Shown one piece after another: positions 1-5,770 of a DNA stretch of 5,977 nucleotides; the first letter of the stretch is position 1; each line of letters opens with the position of its first letter. The notes under the pieces were generated by a model, which was given only the letters and a program-made list of their open reading frames with translations, had not been told where the DNA came from and made no database searches. Origin of the DNA: Deltaproteobacteria bacterium (GTDB lineage Bacteria; Myxococcota; Myxococcia; Myxococcales; 40CM-4-68-19). The stretch spans positions 1 through 5,977 of the forward strand of contig VBLM01000350.1 of NCBI GenBank assembly GCA_005879095.1, given 5' to 3'. The position numbers were made by a program, and so were the translations under genes.

Positions 1-1126
1 CGGCCAGGGCCAACCCTGCCGTCGCTGCTGCGGTGGTTTTTCCGACGCCCCCTTTTCCGCCGAAAAACAGCAGGCGCGTGCCGGCCGGTGCGATCTCCTT
101 GGTCAAATGACCAAGAGGGGCCGAAAATGTCGGGGACATGATGGCCGCGCCGGAAGGCGCGCCTTCGTGTCCCCAGTGACTCTCCAGAGACGAGCGCCTG
201 GGCGGCTTGGCCGATTTGGTCAAATGACCAAGAGACCGCGACCGCTGGGCGGCAATCCGCCCCAGCGCCCGAAGTCCGCGCGGTTCAGCGCCTTGATCGG
301 CGACGGTGGCGATCGGCACTCCCAGCTGTCGCACCTCGGAGAGCACCCCTGCCTCCTCTGCACGCCGCGCGTCGCAGAGACCACAGCGGCGGTCCGGCGG
401 CGGCGTCAGTCGGTTCGCGATCAGCTCCGCGACCCGTATCCCCGCCGCGCGCAGCGTCCCGATCCCATCCCGCGTTTCCAGCAGGGACAGTTGATCGGCC
501 AGCATCACCCAGTGGAACTCCGCAGCGGAAGAGCGCACCAGCGCATGCAGGGCCGATGCTCGCGCGGAGAGCTCATCGATCACGGCGTCCTCGGCATCCC
601 GCCGCACCGTGCCGCGCAGCGATTGCGCCAGCGCGCGGTGCTTCGCCTGCAGGTCGTCGAGAACCTTGGCCAGATGGCCAAGCGTCTCCGGCATCTGCAA
701 CAGGCGCAGCGTATGTCCGGTCGGCGCGGTGTCGACCACCACCTGCTCGAACCCGGCGGCCAGCCGCTCCAGCTCGATCAGCGCCACCAACTCGTCCACG
801 CCCGGCAGCGAAAGCTGGAAGAGCGAATCGATGTCCTCGTCGTCGAGGTACGTCCCGCGCGAGGCGATCTCGCGGAAGGCCCGCTCGCGCGCGCCGAGCC
901 AGCGCGAGAGCGCGCGGTCGGCGTCCATCTCGGCGGCGAACAACCGGCCCCGGACCACCCGCGGCGCCGCCGACAGCCGCAGCGACAACGCATCGCCCAG
1001 CGAGTGCGCCGGATCGGTCGACACCAGCAGCGTCCGCGCGCGGCGCGAGAGCGCCAGCGCGGCCGCCGCCGCGCAGGTCGTCTTCCCCACTCCGCCTTTA
1101 CCGGCAAAAAACGAAAATCGGGTCAC
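1..1126 (-). CDS. ArsA-type tandem P-loop ATPase of the gas vesicle cluster (3' end outside window)
   Basis: Cytoplasmic ATPase of the ArsA/Get3 (SIMIBI) class, translated here by hand: 375 codons, continuing past the left edge. The start is GTG at 1126, overlapping the gvpG stop as GTGA, so translational coupling is likely. In the first half I see the deviant Walker A GKGGVGKTT (residues 9-17), STDPAHS (36-42), DTAPTGHT (132-139) and a CGLC pair (248-251). A linker of about 60 residues (about 295-350) follows, then a second Walker A, GGKGGVGKTT (356-365), at the window edge. The gene is therefore a tandem two-ATPase protein like classical ArsA, not a single-domain form. ArsA-like ATPases are known from gas vesicle clusters, where their role is unclear; there is no arsenic gene nearby, so an assembly or targeting role is more likely than arsenite export. 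Family is confident, substrate is not. The linker carries two LGHLTK repeats. Confidence 0.9.
   Translation of the reverse strand, partial: MTRFSFFAGKGGVGKTTCAAAAALALSRRARTLLVSTDPAHSLGDALSLRLSAAPRVVRGRLFAAEMDADRALSRWLGARERAFREIASRGTYLDDEDIDSLFQLSLPGVDELVALIELERLAAGFEQVVVDTAPTGHTLRLLQMPETLGHLAKVLDDLQAKHRALAQSLRGTVRRDAEDAVIDELSARASALHALVRSSAAEFHWVMLADQLSLLETRDGIGTLRAAGIRVAELIANRLTPPPDRRCGLCDARRAEEAGVLSEVRQLGVPIATVADQGAEPRGLRALGRIAAQRSRSLGHLTKSAKPPRRSSLESHWGHEGAPSGAAIMSPTFSAPLGHLTKEIAPAGTRLLFFGGKGGVGKTTAAATAGLALA
99..117. repeat. Intragenic palindromic repeat, copy 1
   Basis: The plus strand reads TTGGTCAAATGACCAAGAG. The first 16 bases are a perfect 7-2-7 inverted repeat. All 19 bases recur at 216..234, exactly 117 bases (39 codons) away. 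On the coding strand of the arsA-like gene the palindrome encodes LGHLTK (residues 338-343), just before the second ATPase half. Confidence 0.85.
216..234. repeat. Intragenic palindromic repeat, copy 2
   Basis: Identical over 19 bases to 99..117, same orientation and same reading frame, encoding LGHLTK at residues 299-304 at the end of the first ATPase half. The two copies bracket a linker with no ATPase motif. Confidence 0.85.
666..681. repeat. Diverged palindromic repeat, copy 3
   Basis: TTGGCCAGATGGCCAA is again a 7-2-7 perfect inverted repeat with the same layout as the copies at 99 and 216, and lies in the same reading frame (450 bases from copy 2). It encodes LGHLAK at residues 149-154, shortly after the DTAPTGHT motif. 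Here the peptide is inside the ATPase domain, in a likely helix, so it may be native sequence and the likeness coincidental. Confidence 0.5.
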
Positions 1127-1416
1127 TCTTCCGTAGAGTCGTACGCCGTCGCCTCTACGCCTGTCACCTTCATCTCGCCCGGCGCCTCCTCGGAGCCGCG
1201 CTGCCGTTCGCGGATCTCACGCAGCCGGGCCAGGATGTCGGCTTCGAACGTCGTGAACTCCTCCGGCGTGATCTCTCCCAGTTCCAGCCGCATCTGCGCC
1301 GCGAGCAACTCCTCGCGCAGGCGGGAGTCGTCGTTCAGCTCGGCATCGACGGCCGCGGCCACCTTGCCGAGCACGAACTTGATCCCGCTCACCAGCATGC
1401 GGTCGATGATGAGCAA
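1123..1416 (-). CDS. gvpG: Gas vesicle accessory protein GvpG
   Basis: A 97-residue, mostly helical, charged protein of the GvpG family. GvpG is an essential accessory protein in several gvp systems and is thought to act with GvpF/L in early vesicle assembly rather than as a main shell component. Visible signs are an N-terminal hydrophobic/amphipathic stretch (about residues 8-25), an acidic helical region with REELLAAQMRLELGEITPEEF (33-54, the family's most recognisable part) and an acidic, variable C-terminus. The start is TTG at 1416: AAGGAG sits 7 bases upstream, while the first ATG (residue 7) has no such site at the right distance. It begins 1 base after the gvpL stop and overlaps the downstream ATPase gene by 4 bases, so all three are probably coupled. 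Confidence 0.88.
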   Translation of the reverse strand: MLIIDRMLVSGIKFVLGKVAAAVDAELNDDSRLREELLAAQMRLELGEITPEEFTTFEADILARLREIRERQRGSEEAPGEMKVTGVEATAYDSTEE

Positions 1417-1417
1417 A

Positions 1418-2320
1418 CTACTTCTCCTTCGCCCGCTCGAGCTTCAAACGGATGTTGACGAAGTTGTACGGCGGCCACGGCCCCGTGTACTTGAACGTCA
1501 GCTTGTCGAAGCGCGCGCCGATCTCCTTCACCCGCGCGTCGAACGCCGCCTCGCGGTCGCGCGAGACGAGGAACGCCGCGTTCATGATCATCTTGTCGCC
1601 GATCGGCTTGTTGGCCCGCGAGGCCACCGCCACGTCGCGCAGCCCCTCGAAGATCTCGGCCACGTACTTCTCCGAGTGCGCCTGCAGCGCCGCGTCCACC
1701 AACCGCCCGTACTGCATGCGGGCGAAATAAGTGGAGCCCTTCTGCGCCGAGATCTCCTGCTTCAGCCGCCGCACGTCCTCGTCCTGCCGCTCGATTTCGC
1801 GCACCATCACGTCGCGATCCCAGAGCACTTTCAAGCCGAACTCGAGCTTGTCCTCCATCTTCACCAGCACGTCGTGGAACGCGTCGTACGCCGATCGCAG
1901 GAGCTCCATGATGTCGTCGCGCGTCTTGAACACGGTGCCGAACGACATCGGAATCACGGTGTGCTTGCGCATCACCGTCTCGTTCACCCGCTCGTGGGCC
2001 AGCACGTTCTCGCGCGTCGGATCGTGCACCTCGATCGGCGTGTCGGACACCACCGCGGCGATGTCCTTGTAATTCACCGTGTGCACGTCCGCCGGCTCGA
2101 CGCCGATGCCGAGCGATCCGAACTTCAAAGGCTCCGTCGCCTGGATGACGCAGTAGACGTACTTGCCGCGCGCCTCGCCCGCCTTCGCCGTCGCGCCATT
2201 GCCATCGTCGGACTCCGGCCGCGGAGCGCTCTTCACCGCCCGCGCCGCCGCCGGCTTCGCCGCCTTCTTCGCAGAAGGAGGAGGCTTCTTCGCACCGGTG
2301 GTCTTCTTCACCTCAGGCAT
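1418..2320 (-). CDS. gvpF/gvpL: Gas vesicle protein GvpL/GvpF
   Basis: A 300-residue protein of the GvpL/GvpF family, accessory proteins needed for vesicle formation that bind GvpA and may keep it from aggregating or nucleate assembly. The core begins at KYVYCVI (53-59). Family hallmarks follow: HTVIPMSFGTVF (120-131), EDKLEFGLKVLWD (156-168) and the signature YTGPWPPYNFV near the C-terminus (278-288). Residues 1-52 are an added Lys/Ala/Pro-rich tail, followed by a short acidic patch, which is not part of the family core and resembles histone H1-like tails. The start at 2320 lies 3 bases after the response regulator stop, with GAGG 7 bases upstream. Only one F/L paralogue is in this window; others could lie beyond the left edge. 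I cannot separate F from L by sequence alone. Confidence 0.95.
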   Translation of the reverse strand: MPEVKKTTGAKKPPPSAKKAAKPAAARAVKSAPRPESDDGNGATAKAGEARGKYVYCVIQATEPLKFGSLGIGVEPADVHTVNYKDIAAVVSDTPIEVHDPTRENVLAHERVNETVMRKHTVIPMSFGTVFKTRDDIMELLRSAYDAFHDVLVKMEDKLEFGLKVLWDRDVMVREIERQDEDVRRLKQEISAQKGSTYFARMQYGRLVDAALQAHSEKYVAEIFEGLRDVAVASRANKPIGDKMIMNAAFLVSRDREAAFDARVKEIGARFDKLTFKYTGPWPPYNFVNIRLKLERAKEK

Positions 2321-2323
2321 CCG

Positions 2324-2746
2324 CTACCTCTTCCCCTTGGCAATGTTGGCCTTGCCGGTTTCCAGCATCCGCTTGATCTCCGCCACGAGCTGATCCGGCA
2401 GGCACGGCTTGGCGAGGAACGAATCGCACCCCGCCTCACGCGCGCCTTTCGAGTGCCCGGCCAGCGCGTGCCCGGTCAGCGCCACCACCGGAATCCGCCG
2501 CGTGCGCTCGTCGGCCTTGAGCCGCCGCGTCGCTTCCCACCCGTCCATCACCGGCAGCGACAGATCCATGATGATGATGTCCGGCATCCGCGTCTGCGCC
2601 GCGTCGATCGCTTCCTTCCCGTTGCGCGCCTCGATCACCTCGTAACCGGAGAAGCTCAGATACTCTGAGTACATCTCGCGGTTGTCGGCGAAGTCGTCGA
2701 CCACCAGTACCAGCGGTTTTTTGCTGACGGTCTCGGTTGCGCTCAT
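2324..2746 (-). CDS. Single-domain response regulator (CheY-like receiver)
   Basis: A 140-residue protein consisting only of a receiver domain. The acidic pair D17/D18, phosphoacceptor D61 (in [14 protein letters not shown]), T91 and K113 (in FLAKP) are all in place, so it should accept phosphate. There is no DNA-binding or enzymatic output domain, so it must act by protein contact, as a phosphorelay step, or like CheY. The ATG at 2746 overlaps the stop of the upstream histidine kinase (ATGA), with AGGGG about 9 bases upstream, making it the kinase's natural partner. The frame is open further upstream to 3025, but that part is out of frame with kinase coding sequence and was rejected. The next gene, gvpL, begins 3 bases after its stop. 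The basic C-terminal tail (KANIAKGKR) is not part of the fold. Confidence 0.93.
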   Translation of the reverse strand: MSATETVSKKPLVLVVDDFADNREMYSEYLSFSGYEVIEARNGKEAIDAAQTRMPDIIIMDLSLPVMDGWEATRRLKADERTRRIPVVALTGHALAGHSKGAREAGCDSFLAKPCLPDQLVAEIKRMLETGKANIAKGKR

Positions 2747-3522
2747 CGCCGCTTTCCCCTGCGCGGAATCACCAGCGTGAAGATCGATCCGCGCCCCAGC
2801 TGCGATTCCAGCTCGATCCGCCCGCCCAGCATCGAAGCCAGCCGGCGGCAGATGGCGAGGCCGAGGCCCGCGCCGCCGTACTCTCGCGTGACCGAATTGT
2901 CCGCCTGCCGGAAGTCCTCGAAGACCTTCTCCCGGTCCTGCGGCGCGACGCCGATGCCGGTGTCCTGCACCGCGATGCGCATCTCGCGCCGCTCGTCGTC
3001 CGCGCGCACCCGCACCTTGACGCACCCCTGCGGGGTGAACTTGATCGCGTTGGTCAGGAGATTGAGGACGATCTGCTTCACCTTCTGCCGATCGCTGTAG
3101 AGCGGCGGCAACCCCGGCAAAAGCTCGGTCAGCGTCTGCAGCCGCGCCTTCTGGATCAGCGGCTCCAATTCGGCGAAGAGCTCGTTGAGCAGCGTCCGCA
3201 GCTCGAACTCCTCGAAGTGCAGCGGCATCTTGCCGGCCTCGATGCGGCTGATGTCGAGGATGTCGTTGATGATCGACAAGAGGTGCCGCGAGTTCGAATC
3301 CACCCGCTGCAGCTTCTGCTTCTGCGGCGCCGACATCTCGCCGGAGACGCCGCCCAGCAGCATGCTGGTGTAGCCGAGGATGGCATTCAAAGGCGTGCGG
3401 AACTCGTGCGACATGTTGGCGAGGAACTGCGGCTTGAGCTGCGAGGCCTGCTCCAGCTCGAGGTGCTGCCGCTGCAGGAGCTCGTTGCGCCGCACCAGCT
3501 CGGCGGTGGCCTCGCGGACTCG
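2743..3522 (-). CDS. Sensor histidine kinase, catalytic half (HisKA + HATPase_c), lacking its own clear start
   Basis: The transmitter module of a hybrid-free histidine kinase. From about 3522 it shows a coiled coil ([18 protein letters not shown]), the H-box [14 protein letters not shown] with phosphorylatable His encoded at 3406-3408, an N-box ([17 protein letters not shown]), a D/G1 box ([10 protein letters not shown]) and a G2 box (GGAGLGLAI). All catalytic motifs look intact. This frame is continuous with gvpA, while the sensory GAF-PAS-PAS part upstream lies in another frame that reaches only E406 at 3519 before homology changes frame. The shift needed is -1 or an equivalent indel. No good ribosome site marks an independent start; a GTG at 3495 is the nearest candidate. 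The stop overlaps the response regulator start. The domain assignment is certain; whether the protein is made as drawn is not. Confidence 0.85.
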   Translation of the reverse strand, partial: RVREATAELVRRNELLQRQHLELEQASQLKPQFLANMSHEFRTPLNAILGYTSMLLGGVSGEMSAPQKQKLQRVDSNSRHLLSIINDILDISRIEAGKMPLHFEEFELRTLLNELFAELEPLIQKARLQTLTELLPGLPPLYSDRQKVKQIVLNLLTNAIKFTPQGCVKVRVRADDERREMRIAVQDTGIGVAPQDREKVFEDFRQADNSVTREYGGAGLGLAICRRLASMLGGRIELESQLGRGSIFTLVIPRRGKRR

Positions 3523-4794
3523 GTGCGATCGTGCAGGATGGTGACCACCGCGGTGACCTCGCCGTGCTCGCTCAGCACCTTGCCGGCCACGGCCTCGACC
3601 GGCAGCGGCTGCAGCGTCGACGGATCGGTGAGCGAAATCTCGCCACGCCAGCGCAGGCCGGTGCCGGTCAGGAACAGATTCGAGACGAAGCTGGAGAAGT
3701 GCGCGTCGTTGCTGCGCACCGCCCGCTCGGCGTCGGCGGCCTCCGGCACGTCCTCCGGCGCGGTGAAGAGCCGCTCGGCGGGCGCGTTCATCAAGAGAAT
3801 CTTGCCCGACGGATCGGTCACCAGGATCGGGTCGGCGACCGAGTCGATCACCAGGTCGAGCCGGTCGCGCTCGGCGCGCACGTCCGTCTCCGCCAGCTTG
3901 AGCCGCCGGTAGTTCTGCTCGATCTGCTCGGTCGCCGCCCGCAGGTCGGTGACGTTGCGCAGGATCGACACCACGCAGGTTCCCTCGCGCGGATGCTGCA
4001 CGACGGAGGAGAGCAGCTCGAAGAGCAGGTCCGATCCTTCGCTCGGCGACACCAGCAGGAGCTCGCGCCGCACCGCGGCAGCTTCGTCGATGGCCTGCTG
4101 CGAGAGCGCTGCCGAGAAGAGCATGTTGTTCAGAGCGACGGCGCGGTGCCGGCCCTCGCTCTCGCCGTCCTTGGCGGTGAAGAGCGCATCGGCGCGCGCG
4201 TTGGAGATGATCATCCTGCCTTCCGGATCGGTGAGCAGGATCGGGTCCGGCGAGGCATTGATGATGTTGAGCAGGAGCTCGCGCTCGCGCTGCAGCTTGT
4301 GCTCGCCCTCGACCAGCGCACTCGAAGTGCGCAGCCGCGCCAGCTTCTGCCCGAGCAGCTCGGCCGCCCAGCGTGCCTCGGCGCCTGCCCGGGAAGGGCT
4401 GACCAGGAGCAGCCCCAGCCGCGCTTCGCGCTTTTCCGAGAGCGGCAGGGGCAGGACGAGAAAATCGTTGCGCCAGATGTCGGTCTTCTTGCCGTTGCGC
4501 GGCACCGAGACCGCGTCCTGTCCTGCCAGCGCGAACACCAGCGGGTGGTCCGGCTCGTCGAGCGCGATGCTGAGCGACTGGAGCTGCGCCGCCGGCACTC
4601 CTCGAGAGGCAACGTCGACGATACGGCCCGACTCGGCGTCGATCAGCGCGCAGATGGCGCGGCGCGCGCCGCCCTGCTGGCAGAGCCAGGCGACGGCAGC
4701 CTGCGCGCACTCCTCGACCGCGTCGCTGGTGAGCAAGAGCTCCGCCAGCTCCAGCCGCGCCGCGGCTCCGGCCTCCCGCGCCGTTTCGGCAGCG
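3519..4794 (-). CDS. Sensor histidine kinase, sensory half (GAF-PAS-PAS), frame-shifted relative to gvpA and the transmitter
   Basis: The cytoplasmic sensory module, with no membrane segment. Counting from a TTG at 4736, a GAF domain spans about residues 1-125 ([15 protein letters not shown] at its start), then PAS1 (about 152-262, [19 protein letters not shown]), a helical linker, and PAS2 (about 291-406, [19 protein letters not shown]). The two PAS domains resemble each other and look like a tandem duplication. Plausible sequence starts before the TTG ([14 protein letters not shown]), back to about 4794, where it meets the end of the gvpA frame; there is no ATG or GTG in frame in that stretch and no ribosome site I trust. 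Beyond 3519 the frame stays open to 3387 but is Ser/Arg-rich shadow. The ligand is unknown. As assembled, this half has neither a proper start nor a transmitter in frame, so it is either disrupted or affected by sequence error. Confidence 0.8.
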
Positions 4795-5103
4795 TGGCGG
4801 CTCTGCGTCGGTGGCCGCTTGAGTGGCGATCTTCGCCTTGAGGGCTGCGTTCTCCGCCAGGAGCGCCTGGTGCGCCTTCACGTCAACGACGTTCTTCGTC
4901 GACATCGACGGCATCTCGCCCACCGCCTCCGAGTACTTGAGGTAGGTGTCGATCGACGCCACCACCACGCGCGCTTCGACCGTGATCAGGTCGATACCGA
5001 CCAGCGAGACCCGCACCCACGCGTCGATGACGATGCCTTTGTCGAGCACGCGATCGAGGACGTCGATCAGACTTGAGCCACCTGAAGCCCGTTCAATCGG
5101 CAT
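4795..5103 (-). CDS. gvpA: Gas vesicle structural protein GvpA, with C-terminal extension and no stop before the kinase
   Basis: The main shell protein, which polymerises into the gas-permeable ribs of the vesicle. Residues 1-62 are close to textbook Gvp[41 protein letters not shown] and [12 protein letters not shown]. After the core, residues 63-103 form an unusual helical tail ([20 protein letters not shown], probable coiled coil). Typical GvpA is about 70 residues and lacks this tail. The ATG at 5103 has AAGGAG 6 bases upstream; another ATG at 5107 hits a stop at once. The gene starts 15 bases after gvpJ. The end given is only where credible sequence stops: the frame has no stop codon there and runs on to 2743 (786 codons), with the tail apparently continuing into the GAF domain after a +1 shift. 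Identity of the GvpA domain is certain; the true end of the protein is unknown. Confidence 0.92.
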
Positions 5104-5118
5104 GCATCGCTCCTTGAG

Positions 5119-5472
5119 TTACGTTCCGTTGCCCCGCGCCCCGCTCCTGCGCTTCGCGCCCGGTGTCCGCCGGGTGAGGGATTCGACTTTCCGCTCGAGC
5201 AGCCGCACCTGCTCCTTGAGCTGTTCGTTTTCCAGCTCCGACGGCTTCCGGCCGGGCGCGAGGTAATGGTCGTAGCGCCACCAGTTGAGGCCGATCTCCT
5301 GCGCCTTGTCGATCGAGCAGACGATCAGGCGGATTCGGATCGTCAACAGTTCGACTTCCGCCAGCGAAACCTTGATGTCGCCGGCGATGACCAGCCCTTT
5401 GTCGAGGACGCGGTCCAAAACGTCCACGAGACCGCTCGCCTGATGTCGCCCCGGCTGAATTTCGGATCCCAT
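5119..5472 (-). CDS. gvpJ: Gas vesicle protein GvpJ
   Basis: A 117-residue GvpA paralogue. The shared core is [14 protein letters not shown] (13-26), then VIAGDIKVSLAEVELLTIRI and LIVCSIDKAQEIGLNWW. The IAGDI and DKAQEIGLNWWRYDHYL parts distinguish GvpJ from GvpA and match, from memory, the Bacillus-type GvpJ pattern. After residue 76 comes a helical, coiled-coil-like segment (ELENEQLKEQVRLLERKVE) and a basic tail ending RRTPGAKRRSGARGNGT. GvpJ is a minor shell or nucleation component. The start at 5472 is supported by AAAGGA 7 bases upstream; the frame stays open to 5559, but that part is poor coding sequence and lies over the regulatory region. It is the first gene of the operon. GvpM or GvpS are less likely alternatives. 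Confidence 0.9.
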   Translation of the reverse strand: MGSEIQPGRHQASGLVDVLDRVLDKGLVIAGDIKVSLAEVELLTIRIRLIVCSIDKAQEIGLNWWRYDHYLAPGRKPSELENEQLKEQVRLLERKVESLTRRTPGAKRRSGARGNGT

Positions 5473-5553
5473 GGGTGCATCCTTTGTAGCCTCGTTCGGG
5501 GGAGAGGGCGCAAGCCCCATGCACACGTAGGCCGTAAAATGAACAGCCCGGTC

Positions 5554-5567
5554 GTTCACTGGTGAAC
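5554..5567. promoter_or_regulatory. Candidate operator: perfect dyad GTTCACTGGTGAAC
   Basis: The two 6-base arms GTTCAC and GTGAAC are perfect complements around a 2-base centre, the size and symmetry of a dimeric repressor site. An extra half-site, TGAAC, lies at 5540..5544, giving TGAAC-N9-GTTCA with the left arm. It is about 80 bases upstream of the gvpJ start codon, suitable for controlling that promoter. The regulator cannot be named. Confidence 0.45.
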
Positions 5568-5672
5568 ATCCTGTTTTTCCGGGTAGTTGAGTGTGGTTTC
5601 GGCGGCACGGTTCTTGGGGTCCGGCAAATTACCGATGCGCCGGATCTGTCGCTCAATGAAATCAACCGGTTA

Positions 5673-5714
5673 GTGTCGAACCTACATATCGGCAACTGTA
5701 GGCGGAGTAGACAC
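5673..5714. repeat. Nested inverted repeat in the divergent control region
   Basis: An outer pair GTGTC (5673..5677) and GACAC (5710..5714) encloses an inner pair CCTACA (5681..5686) and TGTAGG (5697..5702) with a 10-base loop. CCTACA occurs again directly at 5719..5724, followed by GCTACA at 5730..5734 and its flank. It could be a cruciform or hairpin, or a set of hexamer half-sites for a regulator. It has no T-tract, so it is not a factor-independent terminator. Confidence 0.45.
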
Positions 5715-5770
5715 CACACCTACATGATGCTACACGCGCGCCGCCTTCAACGAACCTCCCGGAATCAATC

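Larger units (their letters stand above)
5473..5770. promoter_or_regulatory. Divergent intergenic control region between gvpJ and the lipoprotein gene
   Basis: These 298 bases are less GC-rich than the flanks and I see no credible gene. It must hold the start signals of the gvp operon (leftward) and of the lipoprotein gene (rightward). I found no convincing -35/-10 pair or -24/-12 element on either strand. It does contain at least three inverted repeats (5554..5567, 5620..5644, 5673..5714), which makes it a likely binding region for one or more regulators. Confidence 0.55.

Noticed and set aside
107..2668. Open frame of 853 codons on the plus strand
   Set aside because: It lies antisense to gvpL, gvpG, the ATPase and the receiver gene, all with clear family motifs. 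Its product is Arg/His/Leu-rich with no recognisable domain, as expected of a stop-free antisense frame in high-GC DNA.
2747..3025. N-terminal extension of the response regulator up to 3025
   Set aside because: It overlaps the HATPase domain in another frame and is nonsense. The ATG at 2746 has the ATGA coupling and a ribosome site.
3500..3545. Programmed ribosomal frameshifting in the kinase
   Set aside because: No X XXY YYZ slippery heptamer at the switch, and the first switch needs the opposite direction.
3522..4795. The middle of the 786-codon gvpA-to-kinase frame taken as a true dual-coding protein
   Set aside because: It is Arg/Ala/Gly-rich without any fold, while the other frame over the same bases encodes clear GAF and PAS domains. 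The openness follows from GC content.
3531..5076. Long plus-strand open frames (3531..4841, 3949..5076) opposite the kinase
   Set aside because: Low-complexity Arg/Ser/Ala-rich translations antisense to GAF, PAS and GvpA domains; no ribosome site or domain.
5473..5559. N-terminal extension of gvpJ to 5559 or 5719
   Set aside because: The AAAGGA site and family length point to 5472; the upstream part has no family similarity and covers the dyad region.
5673..5714. Rho-independent terminator
   Set aside because: The stem is short and interrupted, with no T-tract on either strand.
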